Part shown: positions 53,461 to 64,000 of the stretch, piece by piece
Layout of the letters: each line of letters starts with the position of its first letter
Position numbering within the stretch: the first letter of the stretch is position 1
Made by a program: the position numbers and the translations under genes
Notes under the pieces: generated by a model
What the model saw: only the letters and a program-made list of their open reading frames with translations
The model's database searches: none
What the model was told of the DNA's origin: nothing
Assembly: GCA_013399855.1 (NCBI GenBank)
Contig: VXAY01012530.1
Span: 6,749,881 to 6,813,880, forward strand
DNA: 64,000 bases
Direction: 5' to 3'
Source: Oxyruncus cristatus
Lineage: Eukaryota > Chordata > Aves > Passeriformes > Cotingidae

Positions 53461-54018
53461 TTAAGCCCCTGAAGGCAACTGAAGTAGAACTTATTATTTT
53501 CCTGGTTGTTTACATGCTTTACACTATCTTTAATATACTTGATTTCATATATTTAATTCTATAAAATTTATTGTATTAGTATGTAGACCATCATTTACTG
53601 CTACCAGTAAGCGCCTATAGAAGTCATTCAAGTTTTTATTCTTTTGCCTTCAGCACCAAACATTTTATATAGCTAATACAACACCCAACTGGAAATAGTT
53701 GTTATATAAGATTCATCTATTCTATAAACATAGTGCAATGACACTGAATTCAGTAATTCCTTATTGCATTCATGGATTTCTAATGGATTTATGAATGCAT
53801 TAGCAGCTTTTAAATGTATATTTAATAAACATAACAATGTCAAAAGATCGTCAACATTTTAAAAGTGAGTAGTTCTTGAAGTTAAGAAGTTACGGTGATA
53901 AACCCACCCAAATAAATCAAGCCAACAATCAAGTGTCTGCTCAAATATTTTTTTCAAATTGGACATATTCTGACACACAGTTAATCTAAAAATCATTTTG
54001 CAATTCTAAAAATTGTAC

Positions 54019-54129
54019 CTTGCTCTGAAGCTGCATTAATTCTTTTGCAAATACACTGTCAATTGTGGCTGGCATCTGCTGATAAAGAGAGTTGGAAAGG
54101 TCTTTCTTAGCAGCTCCTTTGTACTTCAC
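54019..54129 (-). CDS. NEBL: NEBL exon 4: nebulin repeat
   Basis: Thirty-seven codons from VKYKGAAKKDLSNSLY to LMQLQSK, with a CTAG acceptor and a GTACAA donor. The central P-A-T-I-D-S-V-F stretch matches the corresponding mammalian nebulette module. Phase 0 at both ends. Confidence 0.94.
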
Positions 54130-55998
54130 CTAGAGGGCAGGAAAAGGTGACATATAATGCAAAAATTAAGACACAGGAAACATATTACCTATTTTTTCTA
54201 GAAAGTAAAATGGCATAGACCGTTAGAACTGGAAAAATTTAATGCTGTCATTAACTTCCAAGCAAAAACATATTTAAATAATACTTTAGGTGGCTGTGTC
54301 AAATTCACAAAACAATGCAAAATATCTCCTAATTAAATTCAATCATTTGGAGTAAGGTATAAAATAAGGTAGTTATTTTTCTATACTGTTTCAAATCATT
54401 TTCAAAATCAATACTTATCTTTTTCCTTTCTCTTTTCACAAGTTTTTTTGTGAGGTTTTGCTTCATATCTAAGGTTTTCAAATTCATAAAAACAATGTTA
54501 AGTACTGCTGTGAAAGTGATCATAAATACAAAAAATATTTTAAATTATACTGTCTAATGTCATTAATTTACTGTGCAATGTACAGTTCTTTATTAGAGGC
54601 TAATTCCCCATATGTATATATCTATGTAAATAATTTGCTGTAACAAATTTCCCAAGCCAGAGGGCTCTTTTTTCGCCGTTGTAGACATGCTGTTAAGAAT
54701 TTTAGTGTCCAAGTTTTGCAAAAACAGGTTATGGGACACTAGAGGTCAGTAATTTCCAAGATAAACCATCCATCACATCATTAGCTTCAGGTAATGCTGC
54801 AATAAGCAGATAGAGTGCTCAACAGTGTGGTAACATAAAACGTACAAGGTTTAAAAATTTTAAAATACCTTTATCTCTCCAAATCTGTGATTAATAATTA
54901 GCAGCTTTTCTTGGGAATCAGATGGATTAGATAAATATTCACTATACACTGTACTTTTGTAGACTGCAAGTCTGCCTCTTTTAAAGCGTGATTACATCAG
55001 ATTTACTCCCCTTGGAGTAATGCCACTCTTTCTCAGAAAAAAAGGAAGATAAATACAACAAAAATATTCACTAGATGCACTTATTTTGGATGCAGCCACA
55101 CAGCAAACTGTTGTATATCAGAAAGAGAATACAGAACGTATATAAATTATGTCACTTCAGAGATATTGGAGCTTCCTTTATCATAATAATAAAGGTAACA
55201 CAAAAAACGAGGCACCAAAAATTTACGTCTTCTAAGGGTCACAGTGACAGAAAAATCACCTAGAACCAGTGATTCCTAAGCAAAGCAACTCTCTCTCAGG
55301 TAAAACTCCTGCTGCTCTCCTTACTTATGGAAAATAATCAGAGATGCAATTCTACAGTACCTGGGACATGAAGAGCTGGCAGTAAATGCTGCTCTGGCAT
55401 TTTGGAAGCTGTTACTCCTTCTTTGCCACTCCAGCTGTGTGTGTGTGTGTGTGTCTGTGTGTGTGTCTGTGTACATGAAGACCTAAAATCTCTGACACAG
55501 GGAGGCATGCAAGTGCTCAGGCAACCCGCGGATGGCATTGACCCGATGTCTACCCCGGGTCCCTTGCTGAAGAAGGACAAGGATAACAACACAGAAACAG
55601 TTCCCTTGTCTCCTGTTTTATATCAGGCTGTGAATTCTCCACAGCAGGGAAACTTTGCACGGGTGTGGTTTGCAACCCTCATCATTGCAGAGCAAGTAAC
55701 AAAAAAATTCTTTTCCTATTCCTCGGTTTATCCACCCATAAAATGGGATAGCTAGGACTGGCTCAGAACCATTAACAAAGTATCGATTCCCAAAATAAAA
55801 GTGTCACTTAATTCCAAATTATTATTACTCACATATACAGTATATATTAATTACAGCCTTCTAAGTCACTTTAGCTATAAACAGAATTGTTATTTGAAAG
55901 GAGCCATCCTTCCCCTGCTAAAAGTCACCGTATCCAACTGAGAGACTTTTTAAGAAGGATAAGAAGCCAAGAAAATTCTTCAGCCTTTTAGATCTTAC
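54130..55998 (-). other. NEBL: NEBL intron 3
   Basis: 1,869 bases. Contains the GT microsatellite. Confidence 0.92.
55436..55472 (+). repeat. (GT)n microsatellite with CT interruptions
   Basis: GT dinucleotide run broken twice by a TC step ('gtgtctgtgt'). Intron 3. Confidence 0.95.
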
Positions 55999-56103
55999 CT
56001 CAGAAATAAAAGCACCGAGACTTTTCACATGTTTTAGCTGCGGGGTGTCAGGTATAAATATGCACTTGCCTTTAGATTTTTTAAACTCTTCTTTATAGTG
56101 TAT
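55999..56103 (-). CDS. NEBL: NEBL exon 3: nebulin repeat
   Basis: Thirty-five codons from IHYKEEFKKSKGKC to GAFISE, with a TAG acceptor and a GTAAGA donor. It has the full module pattern: xxYK opening, a KGK turn, the mid-module D-T-P, and a helix ending in S-E. This is the first complete actin-binding module. Confidence 0.94.
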
Positions 56104-59100
56104 CTACAAAAAGGAGAAAAAAAAATTTAATTGTTCTTAAACACACACACAGAGAAAAATAAACAGCCATTTTTATTTAAATTTTTTAAACTATTATTTT
56201 TTATTCATGGATACTTTGCTGGATGGCTTGCAAGTACCTCCGGCTGGATCAAATTAAACCATAAAGGGAAACACCCAGTTCTCACACACAGTACCAGGAC
56301 TATGTAAAAGTCACAGAACTCTTTAATAATAAAGATGAAAAAGATAGGATTTTTTCTCTACATCTACAGCACATTTTCACCACCGTTGCAGATGTTTTAG
56401 TCTTCTTTAGTATCTCTAAAGAAAGAAGAATCAAATAATTGATCTCCTTGATCCTTGATCTCAAAGATAAAATTGTTAAACTAACTTCTAACACAGACAT
56501 AGCAAGCACAGAATCTGTATAACAGCATCAAATGCCCCTTCCTGAATCCAAGAGTACCATGAATAAATTCAAAATGCCAAACCATTGCCTACAAAGCACC
56601 CAATAGTAATGACATGCAAGTAATAACAGAATTTAAGACCAAATAAATGTTAAATTGAGCCATTTTTAAATTTTGTATGCACAAAGGAAACAATTTTTGA
56701 AACAAAACACCATGACATATTTTGCAAAAAAAAACAGAAACACAATTTTTTTTTTAACAACCAACCTTTTTCTTACCATGGGCAAACTGTATGGGCAGGT
56801 ATCACATGACCTGATGAAGTCAGTTACTATTTGTATTAGGGAGACTGCAAGAAGGATAAAATCTATGGACATGATGAACGTGTAGGTACCATTATTATAT
56901 AATAACTGCATGAAGAAAGATGATGAATTATGATGAAATGGACTAAATAAGTTTTAAAGAGAGACACTTTATGTGGATAGCCTTAAATGTTTTTAGTGTT
57001 ATTTCTTTCTTTGTACATACAATAGTTTAGATCAATGCAAATTTAATTATTTAGTACTAAGCTCTTTCATGGTTATTATCTACTATCATTTCTCTAACCC
57101 CATTTTCACATTCTGCATAACAGCAGCTTGCATTTATGCACTCTAGACTTGCTGACAAGCTCTGACAGAAGCAATATGATCTGCATCCGAGCATTACAGA
57201 AATATGCAGTCTTAATTTCCTCTCTCTGAATCCTTAATGGATATCACAAGTTCTAGTCTATGCTTCTCTACAGGGACCTGGAAAATTCATGAGAGGGATG
57301 GCAGCTTACACAAAATCAGCTCCTTTACTTTCTGATGCAAACTTTTTGTCCACTGCAAAAATGGATTAGATAATGCTGAATTCATCTCAAACTCATGACT
57401 ACTTAATCCTCACACAGGAAACAACTTTAATATTGAACTTATCCACATTTGGACTACTGAAAGAATCTCATTACCAAATCATATTGTCTGCCTCTGTGGA
57501 CTACAGCCTATTCTAAATAAAAACTGTTTGGTGAACAATGGGTGTAACATTACTGTGTCACAATTTTATTCAGGGACCACAAAGTCAGTGGTTCATTGCA
57601 ACCTGTGTGTGGCACCGTGCTCCAAGGTAATCACAGAGCAATATACAAAAAAAGTGCAGTTTTATAACCAACATGAGCAGGCACTTCCTGTTCAACCTGC
57701 ACACATGCATGGGAAATCTGTGGAGCTGACTGTCTACTGGTTAGGTTTGATGGAATGCCCAGTAGAAACTCCTGTAAAGCTGAGACTCTGGTAGAGGAGA
57801 CAGAGAATCTTACTGCTCACAGCTTAGATAAATCACCCACAGATATCGAACGCTGACTGTAATTACATCCATTTTAATTACAGAGCAATAATTACATTTA
57901 AAAATCAAACATAAAAGCTTCCTAAGGTGTATCTTAATTGGAGAGAAGGACAGAACATGACCAGAAGAAACAATCAGAACTGTTCTGCTGTAGAAGTCAT
58001 GCTTTCAAACTACCCAAAACTAGCAAAGGACTAATGCCACCTCCTTACTCCTTCATTATTCACATTTATTATAGTAACCCACAGAGGCCACAAAATGGAC
58101 GCAAATGGACCATTTAGAAAGGACATATAATGAAATGTTTGTTCAAACTGTGATCCAACACACTCCATTCTGCTACAGAATCGTCCACATCGCTTGGACA
58201 CAGAAAGATGGAAGATGAAATGGAATAAGTATAATGAAGTCATGACACCTGCAGTTAAATTTATTGTAAATGATGCAACCAAGATGCTCAAGAGGTAGGC
58301 TATCACTGAACATAATCAATGGGTGGAAGGAATAGGCAGAGAAGCTAACATTCCTCTTCAAGGTTTGGAGTTAAACATTCAAATGTCTAAAATATTAAAT
58401 AGGACATTTTGCCTGCAATTGACTTGCCCTTCATCATAAAATACGCTGTTTAGATTGTGCAGATCTGGTAAACCTTGTGAAAAAATAAATAGGAAAAATT
58501 TGCAAATGATGGCCTGGAGCCACTGCTCTTTCAATATATTTTTGAAGTCCAATAGCTCACTAAAGGTCTATTTTCTCTCCTTATTCTTTTCTTCTCCCTG
58601 ACTCATTGTAAAACTAACTCTGACCAGCAGCATAGCTATCCAGTAAAAGTGGATTAAAATTCCTAGACAACCACCAAAACAGTAAGCTTCAAGCTGCATT
58701 TTTTTCTTAATGGATATTATATGGAAAGATCAACTTTATTAAACAAGGGCATCCAACATTTAAGCTGAAGCTTTCCAGTTTGCCAAGAAAATTCATCTCA
58801 TCCACGGCCTGCTCCATCAGACTTTTTCAAGGGAGAAACACAGAGGGAGACTGTGGGCTAAAGGAAAGACTCCAATGGTAACAGCTTAATCCAAGCAGCA
58901 ACCATTCCTTTGTATTCAAGGGCACATACTAATTTAACTTTAATATAAATAATTATGTTGACAGTCATCATGCCAAGATCCACTGTAGAATTGTCATGTC
59001 TCAAATACCCATTTAAGTTTGGAAAAACAACAAAGCTTCTTATCTAGCTTTTAGGCTAAAACAAAAGGGAACTTTTTTCCACTAAGAACTCACTTTCCAA

Positions 59101-62074
59101 CCCTACATTAAGTAATTTATAATCTCTCATAAGACTAAGAACTGTGTTAGACCACTGGTCCATCTAATAAAAAATCCTCTCTCTGTGGTCACAGCAACCT
59201 AGAGAAAAGCATGAGAAAATAAATGGCAGGCATACAGTACTATCCACAGAAGTCTCCAGCAATTTGGACCTCGAAGGCCTCCTGAATTAGACGTGTGTCT
59301 AGCAATGGCGAGTGCAGGGGAACAGCTGCACCCAGAATTAGGTGGTCAGAACTCTGTTGGCATGAGTGGAAAGGCACGCTATTTCTCCACTTGACTCTAG
59401 GTCTGTTAGGCCTTTATAACAGAGACATGCTAAAGCAAGGCCAGCTAAATGGCAAGCAGTTCTACTTTTTATACAGGGGGAAAGAAGCACTGCTACCACA
59501 CATGACCAAAACTGAGCAGAATCTTCAGTGGCAGAGTGTCTGCCATTCTACCGAAAAGGATTATGATAGTTTGGTCAAATATCATGTATAATAAGTCCAA
59601 TATCTGCTCATAATAGCATTGACAGCATCGCACCACATAATCAAAACAAATATGAAAATATGCCACAAGCAAATGGACGGGCCCAATTTCAACATGGAAG
59701 AGAAAAGGCCTGGAAAGGAAGGTAATTCATATATATCAAACACACAACAGTTTTGAAAACATCTGTGGAATAAAATTGCATCATGGAGGGAGATTGAATG
59801 AAATGGCTGTTGAGAGAAACAATCCAAGGGGTATCACAGCCACAGAACAAACCTCAAATGAAACTGGGGATTTCCTCAAGAATGGGAGCACATAAACACA
59901 ACTTCCCCTACATACAGCTCAAGGCTGACAGCAATGTAAGCACTAAGGACTGCCATCATAACACTTTTTTAAAACCATATTGCCAAATAAAACTCAGCCT
60001 GCAAAGAATGCAGGGCAAGCAAAATACAACCCCAGTATCTCAGGCATGTACACTCCTGGCACTGCTTTCTGATGGTGGAGCTGTGCTGACAGCTCCACCT
60101 TCAGAGAAAGACAATCACCCAGTCTCGTGGTCAGCAAGGACACAGGCTGCTCTCCCAAGGTCATCTTAGGGCCAAACTGCAAGTGCCGTAAAACCACTGT
60201 ACACATAAAATGTACAGAGGTACACCAATGATAAATCCACTCAAACAGTAGTTTCTGCAAAGGTTCATGGTAAAAAGGATAAGGAATATATAAAAAGTTC
60301 TGAATGTCAATGCATCAAAAATCAAAAATAAGAATGTGAACTCCTGGCAGTTTACTGGTCTCCACAATGAAGTGTGCAGGGTAAAGAATTTATCCCCCAG
60401 CACAAAGAACTTCACTGAACATAAGAAATTCCATTATAGCAAAAATCTGGGGAACAACATTCATACTCTATACATGCACATATTCCATCCAAGCCAATGA
60501 TTTCATCAGAGGCTTAATAAGGCCCTAAAGTTCGATGCTTTTTTAAACACAGAGTCTTTTTTTTAAAATTAAATTTGTCTGGACCTCTACATATTGTTCT
60601 TGCTTTGAAAGCATTAATGAAACTTTGCCATTATGCTTGACATATCTCAAGGAAAATCTAACACAGTTGTAGGCTAAATGTATCACAAGTTAACAGCAAA
60701 AAAATCCCTGAACCATTATAAGTTTCAGAAACCTGGCTTGACTTAGTTATTCACCCTAGCTCTCAAGGCCCTGCAGAAAATCCGAGAAAATACAGCCACT
60801 CCATTTATCAGTTAATTAACAGCCACAGCCAACATTACTCCTAATGGGTACACAGCACAGTAATAATCCCTTTTCAATTAAAGAATATATTTCTTTAGCA
60901 TTTTTCAATACGTTTTTGCCTTTAAGAACAGCAACCACATTTAGAAAAAAGCTGCATGGAAGCAATAAATGTATTTTGGGTCAGATAAGTGCTCCAGGTC
61001 CATTTTCATTTTGGCCTTTACATGAGATGACAGGCACTTAATGGACCATATGCTATTTTTTCCCAAAGAAAGCATGTAGATAGCTATCAGTAAAAATATT
61101 ATTAATCTCCACTACTTCCTAAAGTAGATTGAGATTACAAGGGAGCCATCTTGGTAGTTTCTCTTAAGGATCTATCCAATTTTCAGCACCCTTTCTGTGA
61201 AAATTGAAAGAGAGGATATATGGACAAAGAGGAAACTTTGACCTTGTCAAGTCACACTTTCAAGCCAGCACTGTAACACTTACACATCCCAGATACTGTT
61301 CTTCTGAGTTACCTATTTTTTTCTGATACATAACCCCTAAAAATTTATACCTAAAGTGTAGATTCTGTATGTTCTATTCCCATAAAATCAACATCACAAA
61401 TCTAAACATAGATTACAACATGAGCCTGACATCACTTTTCAGTTTCTTTGGAATATTCTAAGGTCACTGTCTCCTCAGAAATGTCTTGAATCTGATCTAT
61501 GATGTTTATATAATGTCTATAACTGATAAACGGTTTTAAAAATCTATAACTAAGTAACTAAGTCAAGAATAAGCTGGTTAAATAATTTTTAGAGTTATTC
61601 TAGCAGTTCAATGGATTTGTCCTATAAGCGAAGTCAATAACAATATGCTGAGCAGTAACATTCAAAATTTATTTTTAACCTCCCTACAGCTATGTGTACT
61701 GAACACAGTTCTGTTCAAACCAATCAAACTCTATAGGATTAGGCTATAATCAGAAAAAATACTGCATTTTTCTGATGAAAGCAACCAAGGTGTTCTCATG
61801 GTAGACGCCTGACACACACATTTTGAGACATTCTCCTTTCTAGGGCCTGTGCTTCATACCATCAAAGTGCTTTGAAAAGCTCATCCCTCTGTGGCTGATA
61901 ACTTAAGGTACTAGAGTAATCTGTGCTTTTCTATTACTTTATGTTCTTTTATATCTGAGCCTTGGATGGGTACATGCTACACTGTACATATCTGAGAAAA
62001 TATGTATCATAAATATAAACACACTTGAAAAAAGAAATTCAAATATAAGGATGCAAATAGTCACCGTCACTTAC
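56104..62074 (-). other. NEBL: NEBL intron 2
   Basis: 5,971 bases. One possible old repeat at 59136. Nothing else recognised. Confidence 0.92.
59136..59215 (+). repeat. Possible ancient reptile/bird interspersed repeat
   Basis: 'gtgttagaccactggtccat', then 'tcctctctctgtggtcacag', resembles an old sauropsid repeat with 'gggtcagaccaatggtccatctagcc' and 'tgtctctgacagtggcc'. Based on memory only. Intron 2. Confidence 0.35.
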
Positions 62075-62146
62075 ATCACTTATTAGTTCACTGCATTTTC
62101 GGGCCAGTTCCATATTTCGGTCCTCAATAACAGGCTTGAGGAAGAC
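62075..62146 (-). CDS. NEBL: NEBL exon 2: N-terminal segment leading into repeat 1
   Basis: Twenty-four codons with an ACAG acceptor and a GTAAGT donor. It reads VFLKPVIEDRNMELARK and ends LISD. The terminal S-D joins the I-H-Y-K that opens exon 3, giving a canonical nebulin SDxxYK actin-binding signature across the splice junction. Both ends are phase 0. Confidence 0.93.
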
Positions 62147-62240
62147 CTGTAATGAAAGGTAATTATTCCATGTTTATCGTCCGAAAGAGTATTAACAGAA
62201 GGGAATAAGTACTTTTAAAAGCTATTGGGGTTTAACTCAC

Positions 62241-62303
62241 CTCTTCTTCTTCCCCATTTTCATTTTTGTCCTCTCTGAGATCCTGAATGACAGACACTCG
62301 CAT
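62241..62303 (-). CDS. NEBL: NEBL exon 1: start codon and acidic N-terminus
   Basis: Twenty-one codons run from ATG (62303-62301) to a GTGAGT donor: MRVSVIQDLRED followed by an acidic tail ending in four Glu. MRV-start plus acidic stretch is the hallmark of the nebulette-specific N-terminus, as opposed to the LIM domain that begins LIM-nebulette. The ATG has A at -3, an adequate Kozak context. The next exon lies only 94 bases downstream. No earlier in-frame ATG was seen close upstream, which supports this start. Confidence 0.93.
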
Positions 62304-62660
62304 TTTAATACTTTGCAGGAAACAACAACAAAAACTCTGAAAAGGTTCAGTGCTGCAGGAAACAGCTCAGATCCTCCAGCATGCCTGGATTTGTGTCCTC
62401 CACTGCACTTAATGCCACCACGGCTCCTTCCTTTTTTAGGCAGTACTTGATGGTCTTTATCTGAACAATTCAGTGTGAGTGAACTGAAAAGCAGTGCAGA
62501 TGGCCTTGCTAGCTATCAGTCACAACAGAGCTAATGCCTTCTTACTGATAAAATATAATTAAATGACCTATCCCCATCAACTATTTTTAAAATGACCATG
62601 AGCACAAATAAAATACTGTGATGCAGTTAATTTGCAACATAAGTAATGTAGTAAAATTAA
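62304..62660 (-). promoter_or_regulatory. NEBL: Candidate nebulette promoter and 5' UTR
   Basis: Upstream of the start codon is a perfect MEF2 consensus, CTATTTTTAA (62581-62590). There is also a GATA motif TGATAA (62546-62551) next to an AT-rich TATA-like stretch (62549-62560), and an E-box CAGATG (62497-62502). MEF2, GATA4 and bHLH sites are typical of cardiac and skeletal muscle promoters. No transcription start can be read from sequence alone, and short motifs occur by chance in AT-rich DNA. Confidence 0.35.
62347..62382 (-). other. Upstream ORF in the putative NEBL leader
   Basis: An ATG at 62382-62380 opens an 11-codon frame (MLEDLSCFLQH) that stops at TGA (62349-62347), 43 bases before the NEBL start and out of frame with it. 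It matters only if transcription begins upstream of 62382. Confidence 0.35.
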
Positions 62661-64000
62661 CAGGATTAAAAGGGGAACATTGACTCTAAGTTTACGGTAA
62701 AACTGCCCAGTTCTAAGATTCCAGGCATCAATGACTCCAAAACTGTTATCACAAAACTTTGTTGGCCCAATAATAGAGCTTTTTTATTTAAAAAAAAAAA
62801 GCACACTATTCTCATTTGCCAGTAGGTGTTACTGCTAGTACATTTTTCAGAATTACTTCTTTTCCACAAAGCTTAAAAAAATTCCTTAAATACTTTCCAT
62901 ACCATGTCAGCTGCAGTTTAAACCTGTGCATACAGAGATACAGACAAGCCTATATTACTTACAACTATACATGGTTATGTATTCACACACACATGTATGT
63001 TCATGGTCTGTAGTCTCAAAACCAGCCTCTTTCAGTATGAAGTCACTGACTCCAGTTGCAATGAAACTGAAAGATATCCTTATGTTGACCGGTGCAGAGT
63101 ATTTACTTCTGTAAAACAAGCAAGGAGGTATTACAGGACCAGTTGGAGGAACCAGCATTTTAAGATCATTTTTCTTTCCGAAGTGTAGCTTGTATGGTTG
63201 ATTTTGAACTTTATCTAGGAAAGTCATTCACCACTACACAGCTTTGAAATCAGGCAAAGATATAAGGAATGTTTGCTCTTTAAAAAAAAAAACTTCAAAG
63301 GCTTTTAAGTACTTGTGCCCAAACACAACATCTTTAGAGCTTATTTAAAAACATACATTTCCTTAGAAAAAGAAACATTTCAAAGATGAGAAAAAATAAA
63401 ACATTTGACATAGTTAAGGTCTGAAAATATGAAAGAAAAAAGTATTAAGAACAAAGGCACAAGCTGCTTTCAGCTTAAACCAAGAGACAGAATTCTTTAT
63501 ACGTTAATGGTACAGAAAACTTCAAGACTTTCCATTCCACTCTCAAATATAAACTCCTAAAGTTCAGGTTTGGATTGGCATTGCTGAAGTTTAGGTTTAA
63601 ACCTAGAAGTCTGGTTTGTACAGATGAGAATTACCTGTGATTTATGCTGACTGCTTCTGGAGTTCAGGGTGTTTCATCCTGGTGAAAACAAATAGTTTAG
63701 TCTTATAAGATGAATATTCACAGTAATAGGTTGTTTTTGAAGATTATGGCCATAGCAAATATACTCCCAAACAACAGACTCATGCGTGATTTCAAGGACC
63801 ACATGTTAAGGGGACAGAGCACCTACAAAAGGACCAGACAAAAATGCAGCACTAAGGCTTCACTTCGGGTTTTTTGTTATGGTATTGCAAATACTATATT
63901 CTTTCAGTGCAGTCAATTTCCCCTTTCTTCCTACATTTAATAAATTTTTTAAGTGAAGACATTGAAAAATATTTAAGAGAGTAGAGGAAAGCTATTAGTA
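62661..64000. other. DNA upstream of the nebulette promoter
   Basis: No exon, repeat or RNA gene recognised. It probably lies within a long intron of the LIM-nebulette isoform if that upstream promoter exists here as in mammals. Confidence 0.5.

Larger units (their letters stand above)
47770..54018 (-). other. NEBL: NEBL intron 4
   Basis: 6,249 bases. Holds the 10-bp tandem repeat at 51834 and a possible relic at 53396. The stretch 51240-52340 is GC-richer and contains the longest chance ORF. Confidence 0.92.
1..62303 (-). other. NEBL: NEBL (nebulette) gene body, 5' part complete, 3' end off window
   Basis: This is a 23-exon minus-strand gene model built from splice borders and translation. 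Nebulette is a sarcomeric protein that binds actin filaments through nebulin repeats and is anchored at the cardiac Z-disc by a C-terminal SH3 domain. Seen here are the start codon at 62303, an acidic N-terminus, and consecutive nebulin modules, one per exon through exon 22. They match the order and residues of mammalian nebulette as I remember it (for example VKYHEDFEKTKGRG, GAGTAVKETPEIERVKK, KKDLENEIKGKGM). Single modules without the seven-module super-repeat and WLKGIGW motif of nebulin argue against NEB. Summed coding length in the window is 800 codons plus one base; 734 if anomalous exons 10 and 20 are skipped. The linker and SH3 exons are not in the window. The LIM-nebulette promoter and exons were not seen. 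Confidence 0.95.

Noticed and set aside
55338..55755. ORFs with Thr-His or Cys-Val runs
   Set aside because: These are translations of the GT microsatellite and its flanks.
62816..63227. Overlapping ORFs on both strands upstream of NEBL
   Set aside because: No domain, no splice-consistent continuation, and no similarity to the LIM domain that would mark the LIM-nebulette first exons.
1..64000. NEB (nebulin) as the gene identity
   Set aside because: The acidic MRV start, single modules without super-repeats and the HPHIVEMDRRPG linker entry fit nebulette, not nebulin.
1..64000. CRISPR arrays, operons, tRNA or rRNA genes
   Set aside because: None seen. Introns, CR1 elements and splice sites show vertebrate DNA.

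Overview
The window is vertebrate nuclear DNA, most likely from a bird. It is AT-rich and dominated by introns. It carries two clear avian-type CR1 LINE 3' fragments, one degraded CR1-like fragment, and a solo LTR of a type familiar from bird genomes. There are no bacterial or phage genes, no CRISPR arrays, no operons, and no RNA gene that I can recognise.

One gene explains nearly all the coding signal: NEBL (nebulette), on the minus strand. Nebulette is the cardiac Z-disc actin-binding member of the nebulin family. I could place 23 exons, from the start codon at 62303 down to the last exon in the window at 4358-4529. The order is an acidic N-terminus (exons 1-2), then nebulin modules of 31-37 residues, mostly one per exon (exons 3-22). 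Exon 23 holds one module, the start of the next, and the beginning of the linker. The linker remainder, SH3 domain and 3' UTR lie off the left edge. Every internal exon begins and ends between codons. The nebulin actin-binding signature (S-D-x-x-Y-K) is split by the introns: SD-like residues end one exon and x-x-Y-K begins the next.

The main anomalies are in NEBL itself. Exon 10 (26449-26553) has intact splice borders and a recognisable module, but its sixth codon is TGA. Exon 20 (10109-10201) is a good module whose 5' splice site reads GG instead of GT. Exon 21 (7986-8078) uses a GC donor. One C-terminal repeat that I remember from mammalian nebulette was not found between exons 20 and 21. 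Because the modules are phase 0 and divisible by three, skipping exons 10 and 20 would keep the frame, giving 734 rather than 800 codons within this window. This looks like module-by-module erosion or strong alternative splicing of the repeat array.

Layout from left to right: 1-4357 final partial intron with a CR1; 4358-13985 exons 23-18, the C-terminal modules; 13986-17808 intron 17 with a second CR1; 17809-25392 exons 17-11, including a tight cluster of near-identical KGKGM modules; 25393-31369 exons 10-8 and the solo LTR; 31370-56103 exons 7-3, separated by large introns; 56104-62303 exons 2 and 1; 62304-64000 upstream DNA with a perfect MEF2 consensus and GATA and E-box motifs, a plausible muscle promoter. 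Intergenic-style ORFs elsewhere look like chance or retroelement ORFs.
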